Assembly: GCA_022376515.1 (NCBI GenBank)
Contig: WTXI01000016.1
Location: 1-64,000, forward strand
Source of the DNA: Lactifluus volemus
Lineage: Eukaryota; Basidiomycota; Agaricomycetes; Russulales; Russulaceae
Direction: 5' to 3'
DNA length: 64,000 bases
Shown here: positions 47,630-59,698 of the stretch, piece by piece
Layout: every line of letters starts with the position of its first letter
How positions within the stretch are numbered: position 1 is the first letter of the stretch
Made by a program: the position numbers and the translations under genes
Notes under the pieces: model-generated
Seen by the model: the letters and a program-made list of their open reading frames with translations, nothing else
Database searches by the model: none
What the model was told of the DNA's origin: nothing

Positions 47630-49705
47630 TTATGGCCGACGGTGAAAACGATCCAGTGCGGAGGGCCGCTCGGACATTGACTTAGCAGACGCCTCTACTA
47701 CCCGCGCCCGTGTCCGTTCACGCTCAGCCCGTTGCTTAGCAAGCTGCTCGCGGACCGCAACCTGACCAACAAACGTTTAGGAAAAAGGACCGAACTCAAG
47801 AAGGAATCTAGACTCACAGCTCTGGGATCGATGACATTTTTTCTCTGCTTTCGCAGGTACCTGAGTACAATGCGAGACTAAGACGGTACGGTCTCAAATG
47901 ATTTACGGAGGACGGACGCACCGCTTGAGGCTTTTTCCCTTACCGCGCGTCTTGCGCTTTTGCCGCTCGAGGCGGTCGAGTTTTGATGCCGCCTCGCCAT
48001 TGGGGCCATCCGCTGCCTCGTCATTTTCACTACTCACAACTTCAGTCTCGTCGGCCTTTCCTTGGATACGCAAACGCTCCAGGCGCGGCTGCCGTGAGAA
48101 TGCCACGTTGTCTGGGTCCACGCCCCCGTAAGCTTGCTTGGCGGGGCCAACCCGCCAAGGAATTCCGGATCGAGCGCAATCATGTCTGGTTGGATCTGTG
48201 GGAAGGGCAACGATTTAACACGACGAAGACCCAGTGAGGGGGTGGGGGAGGTGAATGGGGGTGAACAGAACCTTGTCGAGTAGCGACTTGACCTCTCGCT
48301 CGCGACGCGCCTTTGAGCCTTCGAACGGATCTGCTTCGGTGCTATCAAAGTTGGGTTCTCCCGAGCCAGGAACCAATATACAAGAGACCCCGGCCGCGTG
48401 CCCGATCGCGAGGACATCCTGGAATGGGCAGAATGCGACGGACGCGTGGGTTTCGCGGGCTGGGGATGCGTCAGGTATAGCGGAGGTGGGAAGGGCACGG
48501 GGTGGGGTGCATGTATTGATGGCCGTGAATACACCTAACCAAACTCGGGGCGTCGGTAAAATGGGACATGAGGGTGAGAAGATGATGGCACTCACGTTAA
48601 CTGCGCCACCAGAAGCCACTGCGAGGCATCCTCGTTGGCTCCATGCTAAGGTAGCATGACCACCACGACTGTTCCAAGACCGTAGAGCTTCCTTCCAACT
48701 CCGACAGTCCCATACCTTCACCATGCCATCCACACCTGCCGTGGCCAAGTAACGGCCACCAGCGCTCGGGTCTACGGCAACGCTGCAAACTGGTCCGAGA
48801 TGCGCTAAAAGTCGTACCGCAGGTTGTGGGAGGTTCGGCGTCCACAGCGTTACGGTGCCGTTTTGGTGGCCAAGATATATGACCGCGTTATGCACGTTCT
48901 GGGTCATGGTAACACACGCCCCGAGCTTCGTGCGGTGCTCTGCGACAAGCTGCCCTGTAGAGGTGTCCTGGTACTTTAAAAAGCCCGTGTTTCCCTGCAA
49001 CAACATAGTTAAATGAAAAGAATTGGCACAACTACATGCCCGAGACACGCACAACAGTGGCAAGAAGCCAATGGAATGGAAGGAACTCTAACCGCGTGGG
49101 TTCAACGTGAGATTTTAAGCGATGAAGTTCGACACCGTCGCGGTCATAAATGAAAACATATTTCTTCTGCGCGACTGCATAGTGCGAATGATCCTGCAAA
49201 AAACTAGGGGTGCGATAAGCAGGGAGAGGTCGACGCTTCGAGAGGACGTACGTGATATCCCGACAAGTTTCCCGCAACTGGAGTTCGGAGTGCATAGTTC
49301 CTGTCCGCCAGTCAAAGGTAGCGACATGACCTCTTTGTCCAACAACAGCCATGTGTCTGCCATTGCGGGTGTATTTGGCGCGGTAGGGGCCGCCATCCAA
49401 CACAAATTCTTTGCGTCCACGCGCCGCTTCATCACTCACTGAACTGACTATCTCGTCCTGGCAGATTCGCCATGTCCTATCCATAACCCCTCCACTTCCA
49501 TGTTTCCGGCATCATTAGGTAGGAGAAGTTCGGCATCCTTAAGAAGAGCTTTCGATCGTTCGGAATTGGCGGATTGGCGATGTAGAGTCGTCCGTAGTTT
49601 CTTATTGGCTATGTAGTTGTATTTGCGCGATTTTTCTGGAGCAGGACCGGTAGTCTTGAGTGACCTTGGAAGGTCTGTTTTGGCTTTTGAAACTAGTGAG
49701 TCCAT
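47630..49705 (-). CDS. UTP7: U3 snoRNP/SSU processome WD40 protein Utp7 (WDR46/BING4)
   Basis: Needed for early cleavage of pre-18S rRNA in the nucleolus. Start MDSLVSKAKTDLPRS (49705), then a basic N-terminus. The family core follows: RICQDEIVSSVSDEAARGRK, EFVLDGGPYRAKYTRNGRHM, ATFDWRTGTMHSELQLRETC, YAVAQKKYVFIYDRDGVELH, FLKYQDTSTGQLVAEHRTKL, NGTVTLWTPNLPQPAVRLLA and GVDGMVKVWDCRSW. The BING4 C-terminus reads EPNFDSTEADPFEGSKARRE, IALDPEFLG, YLRKQRKNVIDPR and ends ALDRFHRRP. Two one-base frame changes lie near 48440-48450 and near 48126-48136 (within a G run). A LINE sits 89 bp upstream of the start. Confidence 0.9.
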
Positions 49706-49777
49706 AAGAGAGGTCGAGGACAAGAAGCATTTGCGACTCGGTTTAACCGGCCCGACGATCAATTCAGGCGTCTAACC

Positions 49778-49794
49778 ACCATAACCAACAAGGA
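49778..49794 (+). repeat. Left target-site duplication of the LINE
   Basis: ACCATAACCAACAAGGA is repeated exactly at 52973-52989, directly after the poly(A) tail. Confidence 0.9.
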
Positions 49795-52700
49795 GGGGCT
49801 CCTTGATCCGCTACCACCACCAGGGTGCGAATTTCCCACGGCGCAAGCCAGGGCAAGGATGGGTGAAGAGGCAATGCCACCACCCAAGGAATACCACCGG
49901 CCCCTCGAACTTGAACCCACATAACATAAAATACCTGGAGAGACATTCACACACACCATGTCACCCACTACATACAGATACGCACCACTGTGTCAGCGAG
50001 AACAGTAATTAACAAATCCCTAAGATGCATTAAGAGCCACTGCTCACCTTGCCGCTCACCGTAATCACTTGTCATGACAAATAGTAAATGTGAGATCACT
50101 GAGATGACGCAAATATAGATAATGCCCAGCCAATGTACCACCCTGAATATCCCACTCAAAATGAGATCGAACTGCTCTCAGCCTTCAGAGGACTTGGGGA
50201 CCTCCTACAGACTCCTCCCCGTATGCTCATAATGTGCCACCGAACCATCTACCATGCGGCAATATGGCCGAACACGCCCCCCTCTCACAACAAAAGAGCT
50301 GAGTACGAATACTCCCCTTTGTTCCAAAAGTAAAATAGATGCACTTTGAGTCTCCGACCCAACCAACATCCAATCGCAGCCACCACGCTGCTCAAATTTT
50401 GACCATATCAGGCCTTGTATCAGGTCACTTAAGTGACATTATCAATTTGTTGAAATAACTGAGAGGAATGTGCCATCGAGTCGTTGTGCTCAGCCGAGAG
50501 AAGGCATACTATATGATAAGATAAGACAAGACTACTGCATTCAAACTCACCCCTTCGTCAGAACAATAAGAAGCCCTTGTGCAACCACCAACACCGAAAT
50601 ACCCATCACTGGCAAGCTCGGTAAACCATTCCAAATCACGCGGGGGGTGAGCCGAGGAGATCCCCGCTTCAACCTGACCTTCAACTTAGAAAATGAGCAA
50701 CTAGCGTGCATGATAAGAGACAGCCCCAACCTAACCTCAGCCAAAATGACTGCGTCAACCAAGTCAGAACACTCCTTGAGTCCCTGGACAGCGGTGAAGA
50801 TCTCCGGTGCTAAATGCAATGTTTAAAAACTGAATTAATCCCGATTGGTCCGGAAAGATTCAGACAGATAGTGCAGGGCATGAGGAAATAAATCCACTAT
50901 ACCAAGATCCACTCAAAGAACGAATCTGAATCATGAAAGGTGGATACACTCCCTAGGGACATAGATTAGTAGCTAAGTCGATGACACCTCCCCATGGGAA
51001 CCAACCCTAGACATAATAAATTGCAATAGAAACCCTATAATGGCCCGTAGACAACGCAGCCTAAACTTATTTCAAGATAAGATATGAACCATTGAGACCA
51101 TGTGGCAAAAGCGTTCACAGCCTCATGCCCAAAGTGATAACACATATCATAATAGATGCGGGCGCGCCCCCGTTTACAACCAAACAAGCCCGAATAAACA
51201 CAAACACAGGACACCCCACTGAGAGGCCCACGCACAGAACTCCTGGACGATGGTATCTAGCAATGGCAAGGGAATACTACACCAACCTCGCAGTGATCCA
51301 TCTACCCCCCCCATCTATGCACCTTCTACCAGCATCGCTCTACCCCGCCTCAAGACCCTGCCCCATCGCAAACACCATGTTGAACATATGTCAACTCGTA
51401 GACCTCCTCAGTGCATTAGCATAACTGTGCGGAACTCACCAAGGTCCCCCTGCGCCCCCCCTTTCTAATTACATACACCAAGCTGCATAAACAACCGCCT
51501 ACCTGGATGCCGCAACCCCCATCCATGTGCACCAGAAGCACTCACCCGCATAGATTATACAGCCCCTAAAATGAATCCCCTCACATAAGGTGACCAACAC
51601 GACGCCCGCCCCCTGAGAGGAAGACAAACGTCAGCAGCAAAAAACAACGGACTCATCCTCTTCGACATAATGAGCCAGGCAAAGACTTAGCAAAGGGTAA
51701 ACCTGCGACACCAAAAAGTCATGATCTACACCAACGCGCATGCGTCAACAATGGAAAACAAAATGCCCACTGTGGAAGTGGGATATGGTCTAGACCTGGA
51801 GATTGATGAAATGCATCCCTGCAAGTATTTGAAACGGCCGAAATTGCAGTAGTAACAGATGCGGCGCAATCAATCCCAGGCTTCTGGCCGCTAGAAATCA
51901 TATCAGACTCTAAACACATTATAAACAGTCTCACAATATACCTGAGTATTGCAGCAATAAACACGTAAAGGTCACGATGGCGACATTGGTAACAAGGAAA
52001 GTGACAGCCTGGCAAAGGAGGGAGCCAACAAAGAAGAATTTGACTTGCAAGGCAGGAGACTAGTATCACTCACACAAGCTGTAGCCTACCCAGGTATCCG
52101 AGTATGAAGACCCCCGGATCACGACGGTCACCAACCTCCAAGTGACGAGAGACGCTCTAACAAGATACACCGATTTCATAGTAGAAACCAACAAGACCTA
52201 TGGAAATGCCTCAGGAAAGCAGCGATCCGTCCACGCCGATTCCTATACATGTCAATGCACAGCTCATATAGAACCAGAGACCACTGGAAAACATACTTAA
52301 CCACAAACATCGCTGAACATGCACAGAGTACATCATCGCGACATGGCCCTACTGCCGAGTCTTGGACACAAATTGACTTGGGTACTATCTTAGGATGCAG
52401 CTCCGTCAATAACCCCCCAGCATACTCCAGAAGAAAGAACACACCTCAATGAGAATACCCCCGACTTATGGGACGATGCCGGCCTGCTCCAGATCCCTAG
52501 TATCTTCGAGTCCACTCACCTGATACAGGCCCTCCGATGCGAACGAGTTATCTAACCATGTAACCACAACGCAAACAAGATCAGAACGAGACGGTAATTA
52601 ACACAAGACTCACCAACGATAGAACCACGGCTAAGAAAATCAAGGTAGAGAAAAAGTTCACCATGACAATATCCCACACCCGGGATCTCAACTTAAGACA

Positions 52701-52972
52701 GCATGGGGAACCCCCATACAACTGGCTCTATAATCGTGAGGTTTTAGTGGGTAGGAGGCCACCATAGCTGACCCCAGGTGAAGTGGCCTGAGTCCCACAC
52801 TATCCCTTTTCCAGGGATGTGCGTAAATGCATTTTCGTCCTCTCCCCGGTCCACCGGTCCGGCTCCAGCGCGCTAAGATAAGCTGATGGTAAATCTCCTG
52901 ATACTTAGCACTTTATTTAGGTAGTTAGCGTCTAGTTAACTCCCCAATAAAAAGCGCTTTCCAAAAAAAAAA
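49795..52972 (+). mobile_element. 5'-truncated, decayed LINE with RT and RNase H remains
   Basis: The 3.18-kb insert ends in a short A run and is flanked by an exact 17-bp duplication. Broken frames show the RT block PFQITRGVSRGDP (about 50625-50665), then TELIPIGPERFRQIVQGMRK, and an RNase H domain with NNGKQNAHCGSGIWSRPGD (about 51745-51805), IISDSKHIINSL (about 51897-51930) and KGHDGDIGNKESDSLAKEGA. A C-terminal segment includes TILGCSSVN and LIQALRCERVI. Many frameshifts and stops are present, so it is not autonomous. The 3' end reads CCAATAAAAAGCGCTTTCC before the tail. Confidence 0.85.
50547..50826 (+). pseudogene. LINE reverse transcriptase remnant
   Basis: The frame contains GKLGKPFQITRGVSRGDPRF and NLENEQLACMIRDSPNL, the palm segment of non-LTR reverse transcriptases around the conserved RG(V)xxGDP. 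The FADD catalytic motif cannot be read in frame nearby. Confidence 0.7.
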
Positions 52973-52989
52973 ACCATAACCAACAAGGA
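52973..52989 (+). repeat. Right target-site duplication of the LINE
   Basis: Exact copy of 49778-49794. The first A may belong to the poly(A) tail. Confidence 0.9.
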
Positions 52990-53021
52990 ATCGTACTACT
53001 CGTGCTATCATATCTGCAGTA

Positions 53022-55156
53022 TCATGCCCAACACGTCATTGAGAGGGAGATCGTCACAGAAACCGTAAGTAGTAGCGGGAGCGTAGATATGTCCCCAACA
53101 TGGGCCAGCGTGGCGCTACTTTTACTAGGGCCGTTCTTGGACCCACTGCCGTTACCCGAGCGAACACTAGGGGGTAGCACGCTTGCCGGTGCAGTCGGCT
53201 GCGTGCCAATTTGTCCGTTCCCAACTAGAACATATGTACCATTGCTGGGAATACCGTTGATCGTCACAAACAGGAATGCAGGTCCAGGCTGGAACAAACT
53301 TGGCACGGGAGGCAGCTGTGCCGTATGCAAGATGATCGTCCCATTATCTCGGACCGTGAATGTATTGTTTAGTTGCAGAATGCGCTGGCCCATATTCATT
53401 GCATGTGTTGTGAAGCCTTGACGAATCAACCACACCGTCGTATTGCTCGCTGCATCGTTTGAATTACCCGAGTAGGAGGAAGGTGGAATAGTGATATCAA
53501 ACAGATCACCACCATACGACAACGTCTGTGGCATGTTTTCTGGCGAAGGGCGTGTAGGGGCGGAGAAGTAGGGCGGATAGAAGTACTCCGCAGTATAAGT
53601 TGTGGGGTATGTTGTGGTCAAGTTCACATCAATGTTTGGATTCGATCCAGCGACCATGACGGATCCATCCGGTAGCAACAGCGCAGACGAGTGATACATT
53701 CGAGGAATGTTCGAAGAACTCAGTCCAGCAGTCGACCACCGGCTACCTGCGGGAGCATTCGGGTTATAAATCGCAGGTTGACCCACAGGGCCAGTGGCAA
53801 GCGACTCTCCAAATGGCATAGCACCAAAAGTCGTCGTCGTCCCCGTCCTTTGCGCATAACCTGCAGTCCCATTGGATCCACCATTGACGACAAGTAGTGT
53901 GCCATCAGGAAGTGCGATAAATTGTCCCATCGTGCGAGGGATCGGAAGGTTGTCATCTTGCACGTAGGCCGGTGCAGATCCGTCAGTTGGTTCGGGAGTG
54001 ATCCGGTGACATGCTTGAGATGCGGGAACATTCCAAGTGTCCACAGCTGGGTAACTGTAATTTCCCCACCAGTCATCTTGCATATACTGCCCACCACAGA
54101 AGATGATTGTTGGGGTGTAATTATTAGCAGGGGTCAAAGGAAGCATGGCATTCGCTCCAGATGCAGGGTATACTCGAACGATCTGGCCGGGCATGTCGGG
54201 TAGAGGGGTCTCGACGTTAGCATTATAATCCCAGAGAACTGTTGCTAAAGTTAGCGGGAGAGGACAAAGTGAAACGTGGAAGTGAGATTGACTTAACTTG
54301 TCGAGTAATTGGCTTGAACAAACATCTTTCCAGATGGCATGAGGTATGTCAAGGCATATGAATTCAGTCCACTAGTTTTCACCATGAAATTCATGATTTG
54401 AGGTGGTTGTGAGCTCGGAGGGAAAAATTCGTAGGTTGGTTCTGCTGCGCCGCCTTCGTATGTTGGGTCAGTGTTGGGTGTATTTCGGTTGATGTAACCG
54501 CCGCCGGTGAATCCGCCAATCAGAACGACAGTTCCATTTGCAAGGGGTTCTGCAGCAGGATACCAGCGAGCCTTTGCCATCTGTGTACCATTTGCGGCGT
54601 CATAATGGGAGCATGCGGAGTTGGCGTCTCCTTGACACGGGTTGAATATGCGGATAGCACGTCTGCCGTCGTAATCTTGATAAATTGGATCAAATTCCGC
54701 TGTTGAGCCAAGGTCGGAATTATTTCCTCCAGGACCGACCGCAGCGTTACCGCCGAAAAGAGCGAAGGAGGCATTTGGGAGATGCATTCCGGCAGCGCAG
54801 AACGCGTTTGTCTGGACATCTATGGGTGTTGCCGTCCGGGAGGCAATGTCCCTGTACCAGAATGTAGACAAGGGCGGGTATGACAAAGGATATTCCTACC
54901 AAACTGAAGCGTAGAGGGAATGACCGTTTATTTGATGGGCATTCCCTTCGACTTTGTCAAGAATATAGACTTTGCCGGAGCTACTTAGAAACATCTGAGC
55001 TTGGTGAGAGGCATGAACACAAAAGAAGATATCTAAACAGACCATCATGGCGCTGACCAGGGTGTCGCCAGCGACGACGAAAGAGCCAGGATGAAGTTTC
55101 TGGGCAAGGACCGAAGGTAGAGCGAGCGTCAAGGTGAGGAAAGAGGGGAGTAGCAT
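53022..55156 (-). CDS. Glyoxal/galactose-oxidase-like copper radical oxidase with GPI-type C-terminus (copy 2)
   Basis: The same enzyme class as copy 1, and intact. Exons are 55156-55043, 54994-54900, 54851-54298 and 54238-53022, giving 659 residues. It has a signal peptide (MLLPSFLTLTLALPSVLAQ), the Cys (NAFCAAGMHLP), Tyr (IPRMYHSSALLL) and His (GFTTHAMNMGQR) of the copper radical site, and DIASRTATPIDVQ at the start of the propeller. The end lacks the basic stop-transfer of copy 1; instead a Ser/Asn-rich stretch precedes a terminal hydrophobic segment (LPLLLTVSVTISLSM), which suggests a GPI anchor. It is divergent to the HDAC gene, about 140 bp away. Confidence 0.9.
53515..54685 (-). repeat. 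Arm of inverted near-identical tract shared with 45395-46560
   Basis: Inverted counterpart of the tract in copy 1, with intron 3 (54239-54297) also nearly identical. Confidence 0.85.
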
Positions 55157-55297
55157 GAGGGGGGGATAAAACAACTGGTGGCGGGAAAGGGGAATAATAA
55201 AATTGAAAGGTTACATGGCGATGATACATATAGAAATCGGTTCACCTCTGAGGGAGATGAGATGGTGTTCGATCATTTCCTTATTAGGTGAAACATC

Positions 55298-56759
55298 ATG
55301 CATTCACCCCGCCGAATCACCTACGTAGCTTCAGAGAAGCTCGCAAAGGTTGGTCTTTTCCGAGCTTTGGCTTTACGTTAACCCGATTTATTTCAGACTT
55401 GCTCTCTTCTCCCATCAAATCGTAATCGTTCCACTTTTGTTCATGCACTTGTCACCTCTTTGGGGCTTCTTCGGCGCAATCCTTCAAACGGACCTGTGGT
55501 CAACGTACTGCGCCCTTCTCCTGCATCCAGACGTGACCTTACATCATACCATGATCAATCTTACGTCGATGCCCTCCTTGCTGACTCACCGGGTCCTGAC
55601 CAGACCTCATGCAGGGAGTTTGGTCTCGAAGACGTACAGCAGCCCTACTCATATTGCCTTCATCTTCCGATAATATTCATTTAGGACTGCGCACCTTTTC
55701 CCGCCCTCGCAGAATACGTTCTCGGTATAGCGGGCGCGTCAATCACTGCCGCGCGGGAGCTCGCCGAAGACAGATGTGACGTCGCTATTTTTTGGGATGG
55801 CGGACGGTCAGCGCTATCTTTTTTCCCCATTCCAACCGTACGCTAATTACATCCAGACACCACGCTCACAAGTCTCAAGCTTCAGGATTTTGCTACGTAA
55901 ACGATTGTGTGCTTGCTCTCCTAGTCCTCAGGCGCGCACCCCCGTCATCAATATTCTCCCTGGATCCTGGCAACGTCCGGAAGAAATCCCGCGTCATGTA
56001 TCTAGATTTGGACGTACACTATGGGGACGGTGTCGCTGCAGCATTTCGAGGAGCGGGCGCGCGTGGCCAAGTCCTTACATTGTCCATTCATCATGCTGCT
56101 TCTGGCTTTTTCCCACCCTCCGAGCACGCCGCCCTCCCAGACCCAACTTCGGCCACCTTTGACCCTTTCACGCTTTCCTTGCCCCTGCATTCCGGAGCGA
56201 GCTGTGCTACATTTGCACGCGTGTGGCCAGCGGTTGAACGCATTCTCGTGGCCTATGCTCCAGATTACATAGTATTACAATGCGGTGTCGATGGCCTTGC
56301 AGGAGATCCAGTCGGTGCATGGAATTGGGCCCTTGGCGGTGAAGGCGGTCTCGCTTGGTGTGTCCAACGCGTGCTTGATTCCTCTGCAAAGGTACTACTT
56401 CTTGGTGGTGGTACGTCACTCGAATGGTCAAGCTAGCGGACTATTGGCCCCCTCACACGTAGCTAGGTGGTTATAGCGTTGTCAACACCGCCCGTGCATG
56501 GGCACTGCTCACATCTATTGCGGTGCGTCAGTAGTGAAAGGCTACCATTTTTTGCTTATCAGGGTCCGAATAGTGTGACATCCCGCTTGCTCTCGAGACC
56601 CCAATTCCCAACCACGCCGCCTTCCCACTATATGCGCCTTCATTCACCTTGGACGTACCGGCAGGCAACGTTAGAAACGAGAATACGAACGATTACCTTA
56701 AAAAGGTGGACACTATTTTTGAAAGCATCGCGGAGACCCTGCGAAATCAGCTAGCATAG
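55298..56759 (+). CDS. Class I histone deacetylase (HDAC8/Hos1-like)
   Basis: Start MHSPRRITYVASEKLAK. Conserved blocks are YHDQSYVDALL, FWDGGR joined by an intron to HHAHKSQASGFCYVNDCV (tandem catalytic His), YLDLDVHYGDGVAAAF (zinc ligands Asp and His), LSIHHAASGFFP, YIVLQCGVDGLAGDPVGAWN (third ligand Asp), and LLLGGGGYSVVNTARAW with the catalytic Tyr. The last exon ends PSFTLDVPAGNVRNENTND and IAETLRNQLA. It deacetylates lysines on histones or other nuclear proteins. About seven introns; the frame is complete. Its promoter is shared with the oxidase copy 2. Confidence 0.85.
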
Positions 56760-57975
56760 GTTTGATAAGGATTTATAGGTCTTCCCACTGCGGTCTACTC
56801 TAATTCGTGGTTGGTCTTAAGGTGTTTTCGCTCTTGAGAGGTGGAATGTCGACGATTATCCATGTGTCTAAACAAAAAAAGGTCTTCGTACGTTGAATGC
56901 GTGAGATTATATAATAGAGAAGGCGTGCGAAAAGAGGAGAACATGAACACGTACTCGACACTTATATGACCGTTTAGTGGATATGAAGATGAGGGTAAAT
57001 CCAAGTTCCTGCGTAGGGACGTCAACGTTGAGATACTGAAAGGTGAAGAGAGGGACTCGCGAGAGATGATCCGTTGAACGTCGTAAAGACGAACTTCTCT
57101 TATGCCTTCAGGATCATCACAATCAGAGCGTGGACATTTGGCACTGGAAGAAAGATGCCGTTACATCGTGACCTTCCTGGCAACGTCAGGTTTGACCTCA
57201 TGTCTCACTGGGAACGAGGGCGGGTACTATTACAGTACAGTAGAGATTTGGACACAATTTTTTCCACGATAGTGACGGACCCGTCGCCGCAGATTAATCA
57301 ATATTAATTCCTGATTCATGATACAAAATCACTCACAATTGGATTTGGTGTCACATACTGTACTGTCAATGCAACCATTCCTTTGACCCTTCCTAGCGTC
57401 AAAGTTAAGAGTCAAAGATCAAAGTCCAGGGCATCGATAGGCACTCTGGGCGGAAACTTGCTTTGGTGAAGGTCGCATTATCTACTCAAAATGCTACGTC
57501 AACCGATGGGCTCAGGCTGTTTTGGGCAGCACGAGATATTTGACATGTTTGATGGGCATATCCATCTCTCTCTTGAAACGAGACACCGCGCGAATTGCTT
57601 TTTATTGGTTTCGGTCCCGTTTCTGGTCTCTATGCACACAATTTTCAGTGGCGCTGTCCATTTTGTAGCGGCTCCACGCTACATGTGAGCCAGTTTGCCA
57701 GCCTGAGATTCTCAAGCAGACCCTCTCCCTCTCTTTCAATGATGATCGATGATATGCAGCAGGTAAAATGGCACGGTTTGTTCGACATGGGGCACGTGCA
57801 CCGTCTCATCCGCGCGCCTCAGCCCGGTGCCTGTCCGGGCCTCTGCGGTAGAACTCCCCGAAACCGTAACAGTAGGGCACGAACGCAAAAAAAAAAAGAA
57901 ATGCTTCACAGCACCAGGCCGACCCGCATACTATCCACACGAGAGCTGGGGTGTCTACGAAGTAGCAAATACAGT
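56760..57975. other. Intergenic region
   Basis: About 1.2 kb without a recognisable gene. An A11 run lies near 57888-57898. Confidence 0.45.
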
Positions 57976-58815
57976 CTAGAAAAGCCCTGAATGAGATACA
58001 TTAGTAACCGACAGGTTGAGCCACTAGGGTACATGCACCTACAGTATTCTGAAATATATTTGACTGAGATCGGCGGTGATCCAGGACTGCACTATGAACA
58101 AAAATGTCACATTGGTCGAAGAAGACGCAACGGGTGGGGACGCACCGACGGAGGCGGCTGTCCCTCATGGGTAAAAACACGAAATAACTCTCCTGCTAAA
58201 CCACCTGACACGTTCTTCAGTTCCAACCAGTCAATATCACCGGGGCCTGTGGGAGCAGGTAAATCTCCCGTCTTATTTGCGATTATGATGGCGTTTGAAT
58301 TGCCCGTGGTCGACCTGAAGTCCCATACTGGGCTCAGAGCATTACTACCTGAACCTTGAATAAAGTAGTGTTGACCAAGGAGATTGAGGCTAAACTCATT
58401 TTGGAGCCGAGTGACCAATTCCGATTGTGTCATATTGGGGCATCCCCACCAGATCTCATTTACACCTTCCTGAATATTCGAGAACCCTCCTTGGTTGTAG
58501 AAGCAGGAGATGTCGAACACTTCTGCAAGGGCACCAACAGAACTGCCCAAAATCTCCGTCAGTCAAGCGGCAAGGTCAGCTCAGTAAAACTGACGTGTAG
58601 TTATTTGAGGAAGTGCAAGTATAATTCTGTACTCCAACTCCCAATGTGACGTAGAGAGGTGCGGAGGTTGGCTTGACAAGTTGTGTCTGGTTAGGAGGCA
58701 ATGTCAGGGCCGAGTTGGGAACTGAGCAGCCGCCGCTACTAGTAGACTGCCTGGGTGATGGAGAAGCGAAGGCTGAAGCAGCGAGGAGAAGCTGAAAAAA
58801 TGACGGCGCAAGCAT
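57976..58815 (-). CDS. Secreted DUF3455 protein
   Basis: Start MLAPSFFQLLLAASAFASP gives a signal peptide. The mature part has the DUF3455 pattern: LPPNQTQLVKPTSAPLYVTL, GVGVQNYTCTSSNNYT, VGALAEVFDISCFYN, LLGQHYFIQGSGSNALSPVW, DFRSTTGN, DIDWLELKNVSGGLAGELFR and VFTHEGQPPPS. After an intron it reads PGSPPISVKYISEY; a final intron (GTAGGT to TTCAG) leaves a tiny last exon giving EYWLF and a stop, like the usual YW ending. The molecular function is unknown; such proteins are abundant in fungal secretomes. Confidence 0.75.
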
Positions 58816-59698
58816 GACGAGACGTAGCGACAACGACAGGGGGGTGGGGCTCATAATTTATCAAATTTTGACTCGATAGTAGACGCTGGAATGAATAGGG
58901 GAGATAAGACATGTGGGCAGAGGGCAGGAAACCACAAGGCAGATAGACAAGCGTGGGCACTCAGTGGCAACAAAGGAGAAGACAAACACCCTGGATGCAT
59001 TGTGTCTGGATACTGAATTGATACCCAAAGGAAAGGTATATGATAGACATAATCGGTTCAAGTATTAGTAGGATTTGTCCGTGGCACCGGATAGAAGCTT
59101 CTTCCAAGCACATGCATCGCTCTTCTGGATTGCGCGAATATACCACTGCGACGATCGCACAGTGAGCTATAATTAAGCAGGTTTGCTTTAACCAATTGCA
59201 GCTGGAGTGCAGTCAAAAGATTAATCACTTGAATACAAACGAGTCAAGTGCACGTGTATTTCACATGACCCATTCATTTCAAACCCCGCTCTGCTGGCCC
59301 ACTTATAAACGAAGGTAGTCTGCACTCTTTGTACTTGAGTTGAGACTGCGTGCGTATCCTGATTGCAGTAGGCCTACACTACGTCATCTATCCCATGCGG
59401 TGTCTGCATCCATCGTGCTATCTGAACTTATACGGCGAGTTACGACGAGTTGAGACTCTGATAGTTGTGTCTCCGGATTACACACACCGCCAACATGACC
59501 AACACCATGGGTGCTCCGATCCAGAGATGTAATAGAACAACTCGTTTTAAGGATGCTTAAAGGTGTCCTTGAAGAGGGGAATTGACCTAGCAGAGTGAGT
59601 AGAGGTGAGTATTTCACCGCAAGCTACGATGTCAGACCAGCACATAGATACTAGCTCGGGCGTAGTATAATACTCTGTGTGATCGCAAGTAAGGGGGC
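58816..59698. other. Intergenic region
   Basis: About 0.9 kb between two minus-strand genes with no convincing gene. Confidence 0.45.

Noticed and set aside
48034..48534. Separate minus-strand gene inside UTP7
   Set aside because: Its peptides continue Utp7 (YLTHPQPAK, IQPDMIALDPEF); the separate frame is caused by a one-base shift.
49795..50470. Additional host gene in the first part of the LINE
   Set aside because: Several short open frames exist, but the TSD places the whole stretch inside the insertion, and none has a recognised domain.
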